A stretch of 64,000 nucleotides of DNA. It comes from Triglochin maritima (Eukaryota > Streptophyta > Magnoliopsida > Alismatales > Juncaginaceae). The stretch lies in assembly GCA_963682175.1 (NCBI GenBank), contig OY821791.1:18504542-18568541 (forward strand), written 5' to 3'. Within the stretch, counting starts at the first letter, position 1, and every line of letters starts with the position of its first letter. Below the pieces are notes generated by a model. It searched no databases and had not been told where the DNA came from. It saw only the letters and a program-made list of their open reading frames with translations. Positions 11,763-22,888 of this stretch are shown here, piece after piece. A program made the position numbers and the translations under genes.

Positions 11763-12161
11763 TCAATCGGAAGAAATTGATCTGCTCAGATGTCGCCTGC
11801 AAGCCCAAAAGATAGTTTTATTTATCTCTTGGCTTTGACTTAACTTAGCAGCCTTCCAAACAAGCTTCTGCATCCCTAGGTCTTTTACGCTATGGTCGGG
11901 TTTATCCACCGGTAGTACCGGTGTTCCATCATCCCAAAAGAAGTACCGACAACGACGAGTTGGCTCCAAGGAGCCGCAAACGTAGAGCTTCTTGCTAATC
12001 TTGTTCGGAGTGTTGGACCACAACTCTGTTTCCTTTAGCCCACACCTACAGGTACGATATGGCACTCCTGGTATCGGGGGACAACCTCCCCATATTGGCC
12101 CACCAACGATTTGCTTAGCTTCATCGGATGAGTAATCCGATTCATTGTGTTGGAAGGCCAT
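11763..12161 (-). CDS. GRF-type zinc-finger protein, captured gene
   Basis: A 132-residue frame starting MAFQHNESDYSSDEA. Residues ~45-85 have CRCGLKETELWSNTPNK, then LYVCGS, then RCRYFFWDDG: Cys-x-Cys, a downstream Cys, and Cys before FFxWxD, the pattern of the GRF zinc finger (named for its Gly-Arg-Phe). GRF fingers bind nucleic acid in several plant and animal proteins; here the Gly-Arg-Phe itself reads SKKLYV, so it is divergent. The C-terminus is Lys/Ser-rich without a membrane segment. It sits in the loop of the 1-kb inverted repeat. I chose the ATG at 12161 rather than the longer frame to 12338 because the MAFQH start recurs at 49822. Confidence 0.7.
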   Translation of the reverse strand: MAFQHNESDYSSDEAKQIVGGPIWGGCPPIPGVPYRTCRCGLKETELWSNTPNKISKKLYVCGSLEPTRRCRYFFWDDGTPVLPVDKPDHSVKDLGMQKLVWKAAKLSQSQEINKTIFWACRRHLSRSISSD

Positions 12162-12324
12162 TTTTTTGGGTGGAGTAACACACTTAGTTGGGACTTGGGA
12201 GGGTATCGAATACACAACTAAATTGAAGACACCCTGACCTCTGATTTTATAGACCTTGTAAATTTGTAATGAAGCGTTACGGCTATTCGCGTGAAAGGAT
12301 GTGTTGCTCGAACCAAGAAATTGA

Positions 12325-12780
12325 TTATGCTCTCCCACGTCGGATTTCCTTTATATCCGACGTCGTAGAGCCATATTCATGAAGTCAGACATGGTAGACA
12401 ATAATCAATTTTGTGGTCGAGCAAAATTGATCATGATCTTCAACGTGGAAGACAAAAAACCTTTGGTCGAACATATATAAATTGGATGTGAATTACACTT
12501 CTGCGCAGTGAGTTTCGATCTGAAAAAATAACGAAAATAAACCACACGAAATTGATTATGGTCTCCCACGTCGGATTTCCTTAATAGTCAACATCGTAGA
12601 ACCATTACCACGTCGGATATTCGTGAAGTCAAATGTGGGAGACCATTATCAATTTTAGTCGAACATATATAAATTGCATGTGAATTTCATTAAAAACTAA
12701 CTGAAACCGCACAAAATTGATGTTCGACCACGTCGGATGTTCATGAAGTCCGATGTGGTAGAGTATTATCAATTTTGGTA
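12325..12780. repeat. Internal hairpin array upstream of the GRF gene
   Basis: CCCACGTCGG...CCGACGTCG and related units at about 12332, 12565, 12610 and 12728, separated by a spacer with ATATAAATTG and ACACTTCTGCGCAG. The array lies between the 5' ends of the GRF gene (minus) and the unknown frame (plus). Confidence 0.8.
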
Positions 12781-13620
12781 TATTCAGGCGTTTGAGCTTC
12801 GAAAACTGATCAGGGGAGAACGACCATTGAGCATCGAAAACTGGACATAGCATTTATACATGAAACGACACATCTTAAAGGAAATTGAATGCGCACGAAA
12901 AGACTTTTCAGTTTTTGAAAGAGATCTAGTTTCTACATAAGGCATACAAGTATTTTGAAACGAACACATGTTATCAAGTAACAAACATGCGTCCAGATGA
13001 GTGACGAGTCAATCCAGACTAATTCCGGAGTCTATCGTATGTGTGGAACAAACAAACATCGCAGACGATGTAAGGAGTTAGAGGTTGTGGAGTCGCCCAT
13101 AATATTTTGCTGGTGGAGAATGATGAACTACGTGGAGGACTGGAAGAGCTCTATGCGAACTGGAAACCCGGTCACATACAGGACAACCAGTGTAGCCCTT
13201 GCAGAACCTTTCTTAGAATTGAAGGACCTCGAGGAGCAACGACGCCGGTTGGTAGAGGACTTCATGTCGAATTATCCCCTCCCTTTCGGGGCTAACAAAT
13301 CTTAAATGTCGGATCAGTAGGAAATTTGTTGTTTGTCGACATGTACTCCTTTTCAGATTCACTTGGCAATAAAATTGTGAACGCTTTTTAAAAAGTTGGA
13401 CGTCTTTCCTTTGGTTGTTAATTCTTTGTTATTTTGCAAATAAGTCATACTAGTCCTTTTGAAACGTGAGACCATCCACAAACAACACAGATTTAATACA
13501 ACTATAATCAAATGTCATTCCAGAATGAAATCGGAATCGCAACAGAGTCCAAATTTGGTAGGTTTGATAATCTGGAGTCGATCCAGATTTAATACATCAG
13601 AATTCTAGCATCATACCATG
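12590..13620 (-). repeat. Right arm of the ~1-kb inverted repeat
   Basis: Reverse-complement partner of 10430-11465. Just outside it, 13645-13665 is an inverted copy of the element's left terminus (complement TACTGGTGGAAAGTTGG). Confidence 0.85.
12997..13305 (+). CDS. Unknown ~100-residue frame in right inverted arm
   Basis: Mirror copy of 10745-11047: MSDESIQTNSGVY, a RRRCKELEVVE stretch, WKSSMRTGNPVTY and FLELKDLEEQRRRLVEDFM. Product not recognised. Conservation of the same frame in both arms, with length changes that keep the frame, suggests it was once coding. It could equally be a fortuitous open frame within young repeats. Confidence 0.45.
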   Translation: MSDESIQTNSGVYRMCGTNKHRRRCKELEVVESPIIFCWWRMMNYVEDWKSSMRTGNPVTYRTTSVALAEPFLELKDLEEQRRRLVEDFMSNYPLPFGANKS

Positions 13621-13960
13621 TCAGATTCGTTCACGCCGACATGAGAGTCCAACTTTCCACCAGTATCTACCACGTCGGCTTTTCGTCCAATCCGACGTGG
13701 TCGAGCGCCTATCACGTCTGCTATACGTGACATCCGACGTGGTAGATCATTATCAATTTTGGTCGAACCATTATATAAATTGCATGTGAATTACACTTCT
13801 ACATTGTGGGTTTGAATCTGAAAAAAACAAACAGAAATCGAAATTGATAATGGTCTACAACGTCGGCCTATCTTCAACTCCGACGTGGTAGAGCTTATTA
13901 TTAATTTCGCTCACGTCGGATTGGATGAAAATCCGACGTGGTAGAGATTTACCAATTTCG
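13620..13960. repeat. Internal hairpin array with inverted CACTA-like terminus
   Basis: Starts with the inverted terminus copy at 13645-13665, then hairpin units at about 13669, 13710, 13855 and 13913 such as TACCACGTCGG...CCGACGTGGT. Two copies of the ATATAAATTG spacer module face each other at the edges. Confidence 0.8.
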
Positions 13961-14263
13961 AGAATTCTTTTCATTTTGTTTCAGATTTAAACCCCCTGCA
14001 CTGAAATGTAACTCACATCCAACAACAAAATGTCCAACACAGAGATGTAACTCATATCAACCATTAACTCATTCGTCCACTATTAAACACAGAAATGAAT
14101 CTCATATCAACTATTAACTCATTCATCCATAAAAACAGAAATGTCCAACAAAATTTAACACACTATATAACTCATGTCCAACACAGAAATGTAACTCGTA
14201 TTCATCCACTCTTTAAACACAACATTCATCCACTATTTACATACAAAAATTTAATGATTGTGA
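13960..14263. repeat. Degenerate short repeats, no gene
   Basis: AT-rich DNA with repeated phrases such as CACAGAAATGTAACTCATAT and TTCATCCACTATT at about 30-50 bp spacing. They look like decayed copies of the spacer that accompanies the hairpin arrays (compare AAATGTAATTCACATCCAA at 11380). No coding signal. Confidence 0.55.
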
Positions 14264-17200
14264 TTATACTGGACTTTGTAAAATACGACTAACAAAGTAA
14301 GCATACCACCTCTCTCGTGTTTGGTCAATCACTTCTTGCGAAAAAGGTTGAAGGTCAGGTTTAAAACCCTACAAAAATAAATTAAATGTTTAAATAATTA
14401 AAATAACCTAAAATGTGGAGTTACATATCGAAGATACCTGTCGTAAATCACATCATGCAACCCCATGTTGACAATTTGATCCATATAACTCATTACATAG
14501 TAACCGCATTCAGTATTTCCAACTTGTTTACGGTACTACAACATTTACAAGAGAAAAATATCATGATTATATCGAAACAATGAAATGGATGCAAATTAAT
14601 TGTTTCATGGTTTACTTTAATAATGAACTATTTTACCTTCTTGGCATGCCAAGTAGTTTGCTTCTTCTTACTCTTTCTTCCACCTAATATTATATATATA
14701 TATCCATCGCTCTGTCAAAATTACACAAATGGTTAATTAGACGTTTTAATAATATATGCAACTGTTGAAAAATTAGTTGATAAATTTAAATTAACTATAC
14801 GAAAACTAACTTACAACTGAACTATAGTCTTCAATTCTTTACTTGGTTTATTTGATGCCAGAGGATCAAACCAATATGCAACATTAAGACTAGGAACCAA
14901 AACGGCCAACATCCAATGATCACTGTAAATCAACTATGTTAAATAACTTTATTATACTCCCTAAAACTAATATAATAAGTAATATAAAATATAATGAAAT
15001 ACTTACGCCTCATACATAATCTCTGCAATCTTTTGCAGTCTATTGTCTTTACTTGAATTGCCTTGACACACGAATATTGTGGGACACAAATAACCAAATT
15101 CCTTCCCATGAGGCAATTCGTAGAGAAGCCTATTCAAAAAGAAATATATCATAACTAAAATCAAAGAATTCGTAATTGTCATAATTAATATAAAAAGGAC
15201 AAAAACACACACTTCAATTGCACTTGGATGATTGTACCACACAACTTTTCCATCCTCAAAAATTCCATGACATCGGCAATTATGATAAACAACGCAGATC
15301 CGTTGGTATCGTCGGTCATTTTTCCTACAATTTCTTTATTCAACACAGTTTTAACAAAAGAATCCTCCTCCTTATGTCGTATGAAATTGTATAACATTTG
15401 ACAATTTGGAGGAAATTGTCCCTCGTCAAATACAATTTCAATTTCAGATTTCTTGGATGTTGAACCTTCAACCTTTTGAAATTAAAAAAACTATATTATT
15501 AGAACTTCTTTACATGATTACTATATATATAAACCATTTAAGCAATTATTAAATTTAAAGATGTTACCTTTGCATTTATTTTAATTTATGAACGAGGCCA
15601 TTGCAACACCCATCCTTCAGCATCTCCCACCGTCTGAACTTCAGATTCCGGAATTGGTAGGAGTGCATCATCACAAACAAATTTATCCAAAGTCACCTTC
15701 AAATTCTTCGATTGAATTTGTTCACCATGATGCAACTTTAGGGTGTACACCTTCCCATATGCTACAACTCGCATATCTGGATCATTCACAGAGAGTTCAC
15801 ATTGGGCTCCATCCTATAAATTTCAAGACAAATTTGTCAGATGTACTGCAATGCAAAGCAAAAAATAAATACTTAAAATTTATAATTTTACCTCAAAATG
15901 GCCAAGGGTGCCCTGCTTAGATACTTCTTGGGGGGAGCACCTCTGGAGGTTGTATACTAGAAGAATTACAGGGGGTTCGTACATCTATGGCAATATCGGA
16001 GGCAATATCAGTGGAAACTCCAAGGTGTTTATACAAATTCTTCACCAGGTTTTCCAGGCGATGAATCTTCTCGTCGCATATCGCGTGATAAACTTGGGAA
16101 TGACTTTGTGAGGATGATGATGACCCAAAGTACTGACGTACTCCTATTCGACTACCTACACCGCGTATTCGCCAAGGATGCTCCTATTTACCCAAGGTTG
16201 TGGACAATATATCATTTCTTCCTTGTGAAACAAATTCTCCTTGGGAAGCTTTCATTGAAAGTTCATCCTATAAAAATTAATTTTAATTTTTTATTAATTA
16301 ATAACCACATACATACACAAAACATAAAAATTAAAGTTAACTTACAATCCGGGAGGCAACTAGTTCAGACTCTTCGTTAATGTAACTGCCTTCCGCAGTA
16401 ATACGCGCTCGCTTTCACTTTTCTTCTCTAGATATCGTAGATGGAGGTGACAAATTACTTGCCTGCTCTTCACTCGTACCCTCTTTCACAACTTCTTCTC
16501 TTTGTTTGGAATTTTTTTCCGTCAACATAGCCTCCTCAAGTTTGCGGTAACCCCCTCTGGACAATCTATGTTGAAACTTGTTACTAGATTGTCATTTCTG
16601 GTTCTGCTCTCTTATTTCCTGAAAAAGAATATAATGGATTAATTATCAAATTAAAATTATAAATTCTACATATTAAACAGATTGAGTATATAATACCATA
16701 AATTCTGGAGAAAGTTTAGTTCTTTTGAACTCAGCCCATGTCTTCGGCGAAATGAAACTGTAAGTAGGAGAAGGGTCACGGTCCTTATATTCCCCAAAGA
16801 TAAACATGTTTGTGAGCTTTGTTTTAAAATCTTTCCACCGGTTACCAACATAGGAAATCCACTTCTTCTTCAACGCTTTAGTGGATTCAAAAATGAATTT
16901 AGCCTACAACCAAAAAACACTAAAACTTAGAATCAATAAGGGAGGAAATTTTAAATAAAACTAATAAACAAATACATACCATTATATCCTCCCAAATTTG
17001 TTCTTTTAGAGAAGAATCAACTTGTGACCAATTTTCAATACAAATATCAACCTTGGTTCTAGCGACAGTACCCAAATAACTAGGCCAATAAATTTTATTC
17101 TCTCCAATCGGCTCTAATAGACAATCAAAGTCCAAAGGCAATGGACCTTAACGTTTTACTTTATGTTGAAACTGTGACATAAGAGTTGCTCCCCGTAGAG

Positions 17201-17265
17201 TAACCGAAGTGGAGGCTTCATCAAAATTTTCTTGGTGTTTTTTTCTTGCTAGGACCAGGAGCCAT
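14264..17265 (-). pseudogene. Transposase_24 / DUF8039 / Ulp1-like protease gene
   Basis: Multi-exon minus-strand gene. From the ATG at 17265 (MAPGPSKKK), exon 1 reads into a Transposase_24 (Ptta/En/Spm) region: WPSYLGTVARTKV, LKEQIWEDIM, WISYVGNRWKDFKTKL, FISPKTWAEFKRTKLSPEFM, then QHRLSRGGYRKLEEAM and GEFVSQGRNDIL. Next is a DUF8039-like block (VVAYGKVYTLK ... DALLPIPESEVQTVGDAEGWV, 15586-15789). The 3' third is a Ulp1/C48 cysteine protease: DHWMLAVL with the catalytic His, YWFDPL with Asp, and NTECGYYVMSYM with Cys (about 14500), ending FVSRILQSPV-stop. C48 proteases cleave SUMO from proteins. A TAA near 17147 and another in the 16200 region suggest decay. Exon edges are approximate. Such Ulp1 fusions are known in plant CACTA and Mutator elements. 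Confidence 0.8.
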
Positions 17266-17444
17266 TAACCTGAGGGAAGAATTAGATCTACATTCAAGGT
17301 TGGAGCCATTTCGATTTCGAATATTATTAACGACTATGAACTCCGTAAAGGATGAAAAAATTGCAGAATAAATCTCAAACAAAACCAATAAAAATTCAGA
17401 CAAAACCAAACAGAATTCTGGGGTGGATGTTTTTTCGAATACCC
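17266..17444. other. Upstream flank of the Ulp1 gene
   Basis: No further coding signal seen on either strand. It leads into the hairpin array. Confidence 0.4.
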
Positions 17445-18030
17445 TACCACGTCAGATGCATTGAAGACCGACATGGGAGACCCCCTAGAACGTCGGATAT
17501 ATTTAACACCGACATGGGAGACCCTCTACAATGTCGGATAAATTGAACACCGACGCGGAAGACATATAATCAAACTCTAATATTTGCCTTCCGAATGTAT
17601 GTTTATTAGCCGACGAAAACACGAAACTTGTAATACATTTCCATATGTATGTTAAAAGCCAAATAACTTGACATGAAAGAAGTTTTTGAGGAAATAAACA
17701 TTTTTCAACCAAGTAAAAAAGTAATATTGCCGAAAGCATTTAAAAAAGAAATGTTATAGTCGAAGACTTACACTTCGGGTGGGTGGAGGAAGAAGTCGCT
17801 CGGGGATGTAAAGGAAGCGGATGCTCGGGAAGTAAGGAGAGGTCGCGTGGGTAAGTGAAGAGGAATGGTCGGTGTATGGTGACACCGCCACGTGATAGGG
17901 TTATGACCCGACGTGGTAGTGCATGAATAACTAAAAAAATTAAGCTAAACCTTCCACGTCGGTCAAAGTAAATGCCGATGGGGTAGGGTTACACTACCAC
18001 GTCGATTTAGTTTTAGCAGACGTGATAGTG
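17445..18030. repeat. Internal hairpin arrays between two divergent genes
   Basis: Units at 17445-17565 (CCACGTCAG...CCGACATGG and two like it) and 17885-18030 (CCACGTGATAGGG...CCGACGTGG and two more). The second group, with GTGCATGAATAACTAAAAAAATT, is an inverted copy of the left-end array (10100-10420). 17580-17880 between them holds no repeat and no clear gene. The block lies between the 5' ends of the Ulp1 gene (minus) and the GRF gene (plus). Confidence 0.8.
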
Positions 18031-18227
18031 TTGGTAGAATACAGTTATATAAGTTTGGATGTGAATTACACTTCTGTGCGTCCCGTTTGGTAACACAACT
18101 CTAGGTGGTTTTTTGTATTAATTCCTGACTTGTTTCTATCACCTCACTTGTCTTCCGTCACCCAGAAACCTTTGCGTTTGGTAACACTACTACTATTCAC
18201 TGGTTTCTTCCCCTGAAATGCTCGACG

Positions 18228-18837
18228 ATGCCCTTCTTAAGGCGTGAGGCAACCACCCCCTCCTCCCCAAATTTCTCCTCTCCACGTCACCACAGGACCA
18301 AGACCTTCTCGTCATCGTTTACCCTTCACATCGCATGTCATCGGCTTCGAGCACCGCAAAATCGATTATTTTCCAGCGACCGACATGCATTTGTTGAGTT
18401 CCCGCTTATTGTGGCACCTCGCACATGTTGAGGACCCTCGGTAGGGTCTTCTATAGTTGTGGCTCCGACAACGTGAGTATCCCTTTCATTGTGTACGATT
18501 TTTTGGTTTGTGATTTTGGGCTTTACCCCTAACTTGCCCTTTCCAATCAGCCGACACTTAGATGTGGCTACTTACACTGGGTCGACCAAATGCCATTCTG
18601 CGATGATGGAGCGGAGGTCTACCAGGCATCTCGTCCTGCGGTGTTCGAAGCCCGTCACGTTCAGCTGCCGAACCCAATTCTAGAAGTTGCCCAACGACTG
18701 GAGGCTCTAGAGGACTAAGTTACTATGCTTCACCACCTTCATGCTCCTAACTGTGTGCAACTGTGGACATTCTCCCTCTTCATCATGTTGGTAATCATTC
18801 TGGTACTCCTCCTTGTACGCCTCGTTTGAGGTGTGTA
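18228..18837 (+). pseudogene. GRF zinc-finger gene fragment with intron and membrane anchor
   Basis: Second captured GRF gene. RRVFYSCGSDN is encoded at about 18434-18471, followed by a GTGAGT donor, an ~80-bp intron and an ATCAG acceptor; then RCGYLHWVDQ, which completes the Cys...CGxxxWxD half of the finger. The rest is VFEARHVQLPNP, ILEVAQRLEALED (short coiled coil), a TAG, then after the stop a hydrophobic FSLFIMLVIILVLLLVRLV (18778-18831). Plant GRF proteins often end in coiled coil plus one membrane span, so the stop at 18717 probably truncates the original protein. The N-terminal half (18228-18433) is Ser/Pro/His-rich and shifted in frame. A genuine intron argues for capture from genomic DNA, not from mRNA. 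Confidence 0.65.
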
Positions 18838-19214
18838 AGGGGGAGCTTCATCCCACACATTTTGTGTTTTGGTTGGAATGTGGGGTGGTCGGATGTTGCG
18901 GTTGTCGCATTTGTTTAAGAATTAGGTTCACTTTTGTTTGTCTGTCATGTATAAAAGTATTGCTTCTCTAATATTATTAAAGGCTCCTTCGGCGATTAAC
19001 AAATTTCCAATATGTGATTATATATATAGTGTTTGTGATATTTATATTGAGCTGTCTTTTTTTCTGGGTGGGATATGCATGATGTTGATGATGAATATAT
19101 GTATGTTGCTCTTCTGATCAAGTTGGTTGGTTTGTTTATTGCCTTTTGATTGTGATTATGCAGAATTTGGTGCATTTTTAGCTTTTGGTTCGTAGTGTGT
19201 GTGTGAACACGAAA
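18838..19214. other. GRF 3' flank with half of a 37-bp inverted repeat
   Basis: Holds no gene. 18852-18888 is the exact reverse complement of 19265-19301, which lies inside the next hairpin array. Confidence 0.8.
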
Positions 19215-20110
19215 TTTATGTTGGTCTACCACGTCGCATATCATTCAAATGCGACGTGTTATAGCCACCCCACATTCCAACCAAAACACAAAATGTGTGG
19301 GATACCACGTCGGATTGCATTCATATGCAACGTGGTATACCAATAGTCACGTCGGATATGCATGACATCGGACGTGGTAGACCCAATCAAACAATTATAT
19401 AAATTGGATGTGATTGCCTTCTCTGGAGGGAGTTTGAATCTGAACCAAAACAAAAGGAAACCCGAAATTTATGTTGATCTACCACGTCGCATATCATTCA
19501 AATGCGACGTGTTGTAGCCACAATCACGTCGGATATGCATGACATTGGACGTGGTAGACCCAATCAAACAGTTTTTGTTCTACCACATCGGATTTCATTT
19601 ATATGCGACGTGGTAGAATGCTTATCATGTCTGATTTACATGCCATCCGATGTGGTAGATGCAATATCAATTTTGGTTTTATAAATTGGATGTGAGGCTC
19701 GTGTAGTGGGTTTAAATCTGAAAAAAACGAAATTGATATTTGGTCTACAACGTCCGATATCATTCACATATATAAAATGTTGGTCTACAATGTCGGATTG
19801 CATTTATATGCAACGTGGTAGAATGCATATCACATCTGATTTACACGACGTCCGACGTGGTATGCAATATGAATTTTGGTTATATAAATTGGATGTGAGT
19901 TACACTCCTGTAGTGGGTTTAAATCTGAAAAAAAACGAAATTGATATTTGGTCTACAACATCGGATGTCCTTCACATTTGACATGGTAGAGATATTATCA
20001 CGTCGGATATGCATGACATCCGACGTGGTAGACCAAACATAGTTGGATAAATTGGTTGTGAGTTACACTTCTGTGTAGGGGTTTGAATCTGAAACAAAAC
20101 AAATAAAGTA
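19215..20110. repeat. Largest internal hairpin array with spacer modules
   Basis: About ten hairpin units, for example CTACCACGTCGCATATC...GCGACGTG at 19228 and again at 19478 with the same inner bases, and CACGTCGGATATGCATGACA at several places. Four spacer modules run head to tail (about 19380, 19680, 19870, 20035), each with TATAAATTGGATGTGA and a Gly-rich GTGGGTTTGAATCTG-like tract before AAAACGAAATTGAT. It lies between the 3' ends of the GRF gene and the Myb/SANT gene. Confidence 0.85.
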
Positions 20111-20349
20111 GAGCACACAAATAATTCACACAATACAAAGCCACCTGTTAAACTCACAGTACAAAGCCACCTGATTGAAAACCATGAGACATATCCACAC
20201 AATTATTTTAAGTTTATTACAACATGTTTTCTAAAAAATTACAATAGTCAAAGCAATACCACACAAATTAAAGAAATTCTACTGATTACAAGTCAATTAC
20301 AACATAATTTCATACAAACAAATAAAGGGAATAAAAAAAACGTTTGCTA
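20111..20349. other. A-rich flank, no gene
   Basis: Two near-identical ACAAAGCCACCTG phrases at 20136 and 20160; otherwise low-complexity A-rich DNA. Confidence 0.4.
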
Positions 20350-21729
20350 CACACTCTCATTAGGAAACCGCTCTTTGTACTCCATTTCCATCAAAGCAAG
20401 TCTGCCTGATTTGTCCGGTATGTTCGCAAAGACCATTCTGTTCATTTTTTTCTTGAAAAGATTCATGGTGTGCAAGAAAACACTGCTTGTAGACGGCGTC
20501 CCTGTGTCTATCAACAATGTCGTGCAATGCTGAAAAGTAGGCCCATCTTCTTGACGTTTATCGTTAAGCAAGCGTGACCTATACTCAGCGTCCACTTCTG
20601 ATCGGTATCAGTGTTCTGCCAATTTCCATATGCTACTAGCGGCGGAGCTTAACTCGTCGTTGCTTGAGTCTCTGCTGATTGACCTTCGTCTTCTTCGCTT
20701 CTTTGAAATAGGAGCATCATTGTCCTCCACAAGGCACAACTGAGATTTTTCAGTAGCCATTTGTTGGGGACCGACGACATCAACAAACTCCGGTCCGCAG
20801 TCATTGGAGTAGCTATCCCCTAGAAAGGAAGATGACAATACTTTGTTGTTAGCAACGCAATTAAACCTTCCTGTGGGTGTAACTTTGTCGAACAACTTAT
20901 CGCACAAATTAGGGGATTGTAGGCCTTTAGACCTCCACCCTTCGCATTGAGGATGAGCCTGAAAAAACAAATAATCAAATGAGATGAAATTATAACATAG
21001 GTGTTTATGCCATTTCAAATTAAATTTAATACCTTGAGGAAATCTGTCCAACGGTCATCATCTAAGGTGTACGTGCCTCATTCATCATCTCAACTGGTAC
21101 CGATCATTGAGCGTAAAGTGCTCCAACCTTGCCATTTTGTTCTTGTTTTGTTCCAATGATTCTTAAATTGTTCTTTCGTGTATGACAAACCCGTTTGTTT
21201 GACGAATTTTGCAATTAAATTTTCATACCTTGTCTTATCTAACGATCCACTCGGTCGGTTACCCCACCGAACCTGTTCTGCACAAATCCTAAGGAAGGTC
21301 TCACGGTGATGTTTGATGGTTCAAATAGAATGTGTTATTCCATTACCATATTTTCCTCTCTTTCTTTTTGAAGAACGGCCGGTCTCCACCACCAATGGGG
21401 TAACTATGCCGGTGCAAGTGGCAGTGGTTATTTGTGGAGGGTTTAGGCCAAAGCTTGTGGACGGTGATGGATGGCTAGGATTGTAACCCATTGGAGCAAA
21501 AATAAATTGTTGGGTTTGAAATGGAAATGGACCACTAAACTGAGATTGCATTTGGGCAGAAAGGGGGGGGGGGTCGTACCGGTCTGAATTGTTAGTGGTT
21601 GAGGAAGTTGTTTTGGCTAATAATGGGCACCATGGTCTGTGGATTGTTTGGGAATGGTGTGTTGTGGAACATGGGGTCGTCTAAATCGAAAGTCTCGTCG
21701 GGACAAACATCAAAAAGAGCATCCATCAT
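20350..21729 (-). pseudogene. Myb/SANT-like gene (PIF/Harbinger ORF1 type)
   Basis: Starts at an ATG near 21729 (MMDALFDVCPDETF). A Pro/Gln-rich N-terminal part is followed by KRKRGKYGNG, then a Myb/SANT-like domain (complement of ~21320-21060): TFLRICAEQVRWGNRPSGSL, TRYENLIAKFVKQTGLSY and KEQFKNHWNKTKQEWQGW. After an intron-like gap comes HPQCEGWRSKGLQSPNLCDKL, the usual tail of this domain family, a basic KKRRRRRS stretch and a C-terminal part ending EYKERFPNESV. PIF/Harbinger elements use a Myb-like ORF1 protein to bring the transposase to DNA. It stands just downstream of the Harbinger transposase on the same strand. Stops near 21590, 21320 and 21085 and frame changes show decay. Confidence 0.7.
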
Positions 21730-21858
21730 GTGTTGATTGAACACAACAATAAAGTACAAAAGAATGTAATTTAAAACTGCACATATATTATAGACATCAA
21801 TAGGGTCAATGTTGTTACAATTTTTACAACTTAACACTACCAAAAAATACAAGTATCA

Positions 21859-22888
21859 TTCCAAACCTCTGCTTTCGGCTATCAAATCACAAATTGAATC
21901 TCTTCTAATGGACATGGTTGTTTCATCAAGTTGACAATCCATTCCCAACCGAACTTCCTCACTTTCGGGGTCACCAACTACTTGTTGTGTTTGGAATTCC
22001 AATATAATTTCGTCGGTCAATCGTTGTTCAATAATGTAATTATGCAGACCCATTCCACAAATGACCAACTTCACTTGTTTGTGCATAGGGAAAGGTGGCT
22101 TCTTTTTTAAAATTGTCCACGTCTTCTTTAACACACTGAATCCTCATTCAATTATATTCCTCAACGATGAATGCAAGTGGTTAAACAACTCCTTCTTCCC
22201 CTTAGGCTCATGTGCTCGAAACTGGGGGACAGGGTACCTTGTGTTTCTATAAGGAGGTTTGCATGTCGGGGGATCCGGGTCCCTACCAGATCGATAAGGA
22301 ATTTGCATGTCGATGGGAACAAATGCATCAACATGTGTCCCGTCGAGAGCCCCAATACAGTCTTTAAAGTACGGAAAATATTTCCGACCACAATCCTCTA
22401 CTATGTGTTGGGGAGTTGTGGCTAGACTTGTATAGTGTTTGATCATATTACATGCCCATTCAAACACAACATCAGTTATCTCATCAAAATACCGACTTAT
22501 TGTTTCCCCCGGAATATTGCAATCTTGATTGTAACGATCTATTACTGTCACCGTGACCTAAAGTTATTAAGAAAATGTACATTTGCTCCTCTACCTTTAT
22601 GTTGTTATCTGAATCCTTTAGCTTACCCGAACATCTAAACAATTCACATAGATTTTTGAAACTTTGAGGCAACAATCTACAAGCATCATAAGAAATCCTA
22701 TAATGTCCGGACATCAAGTCAGTTATAATATGAGCGGCGGTGAATGGGGCAGTGTGCACTAAATTCCGAGGAACTTTCTGTAATCCAAATTGTTCCTCAC
22801 AATGCAGTAGGAATGATAACATTACAAACAACTCTTCGTCATAATCTACTGCTATCAGGGAATTAGAAGTCATTTCGTACCTTACCAA
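21859..22888 (-). pseudogene. PIF/Harbinger transposase (DDE_Tnp_4), core deleted
   Basis: The N-terminal helical region (22888-22560) runs FLITLGHGDSNRSLQSRLQYSG; then GETISRYFDEI and YFPYFKDCIGALDGTHV with the first catalytic Asp. The frame then jumps directly from VPYRSG-like sequence to PPYRNTRYPVPQF and ELFNHLHSSLRNIIE, which holds the third catalytic Glu; the ~60 residues in between, including the second Asp block, are missing. A TGA follows in place of an Arg codon, then FSVLKKTWTILKKKPPFP and KLVICGMGLHNYI complete the family C-terminus. A cut-and-paste transposase that cannot be active as it stands. No Harbinger terminal repeats were found around it, so it appears captured by the CACTA element. 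Confidence 0.82.
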
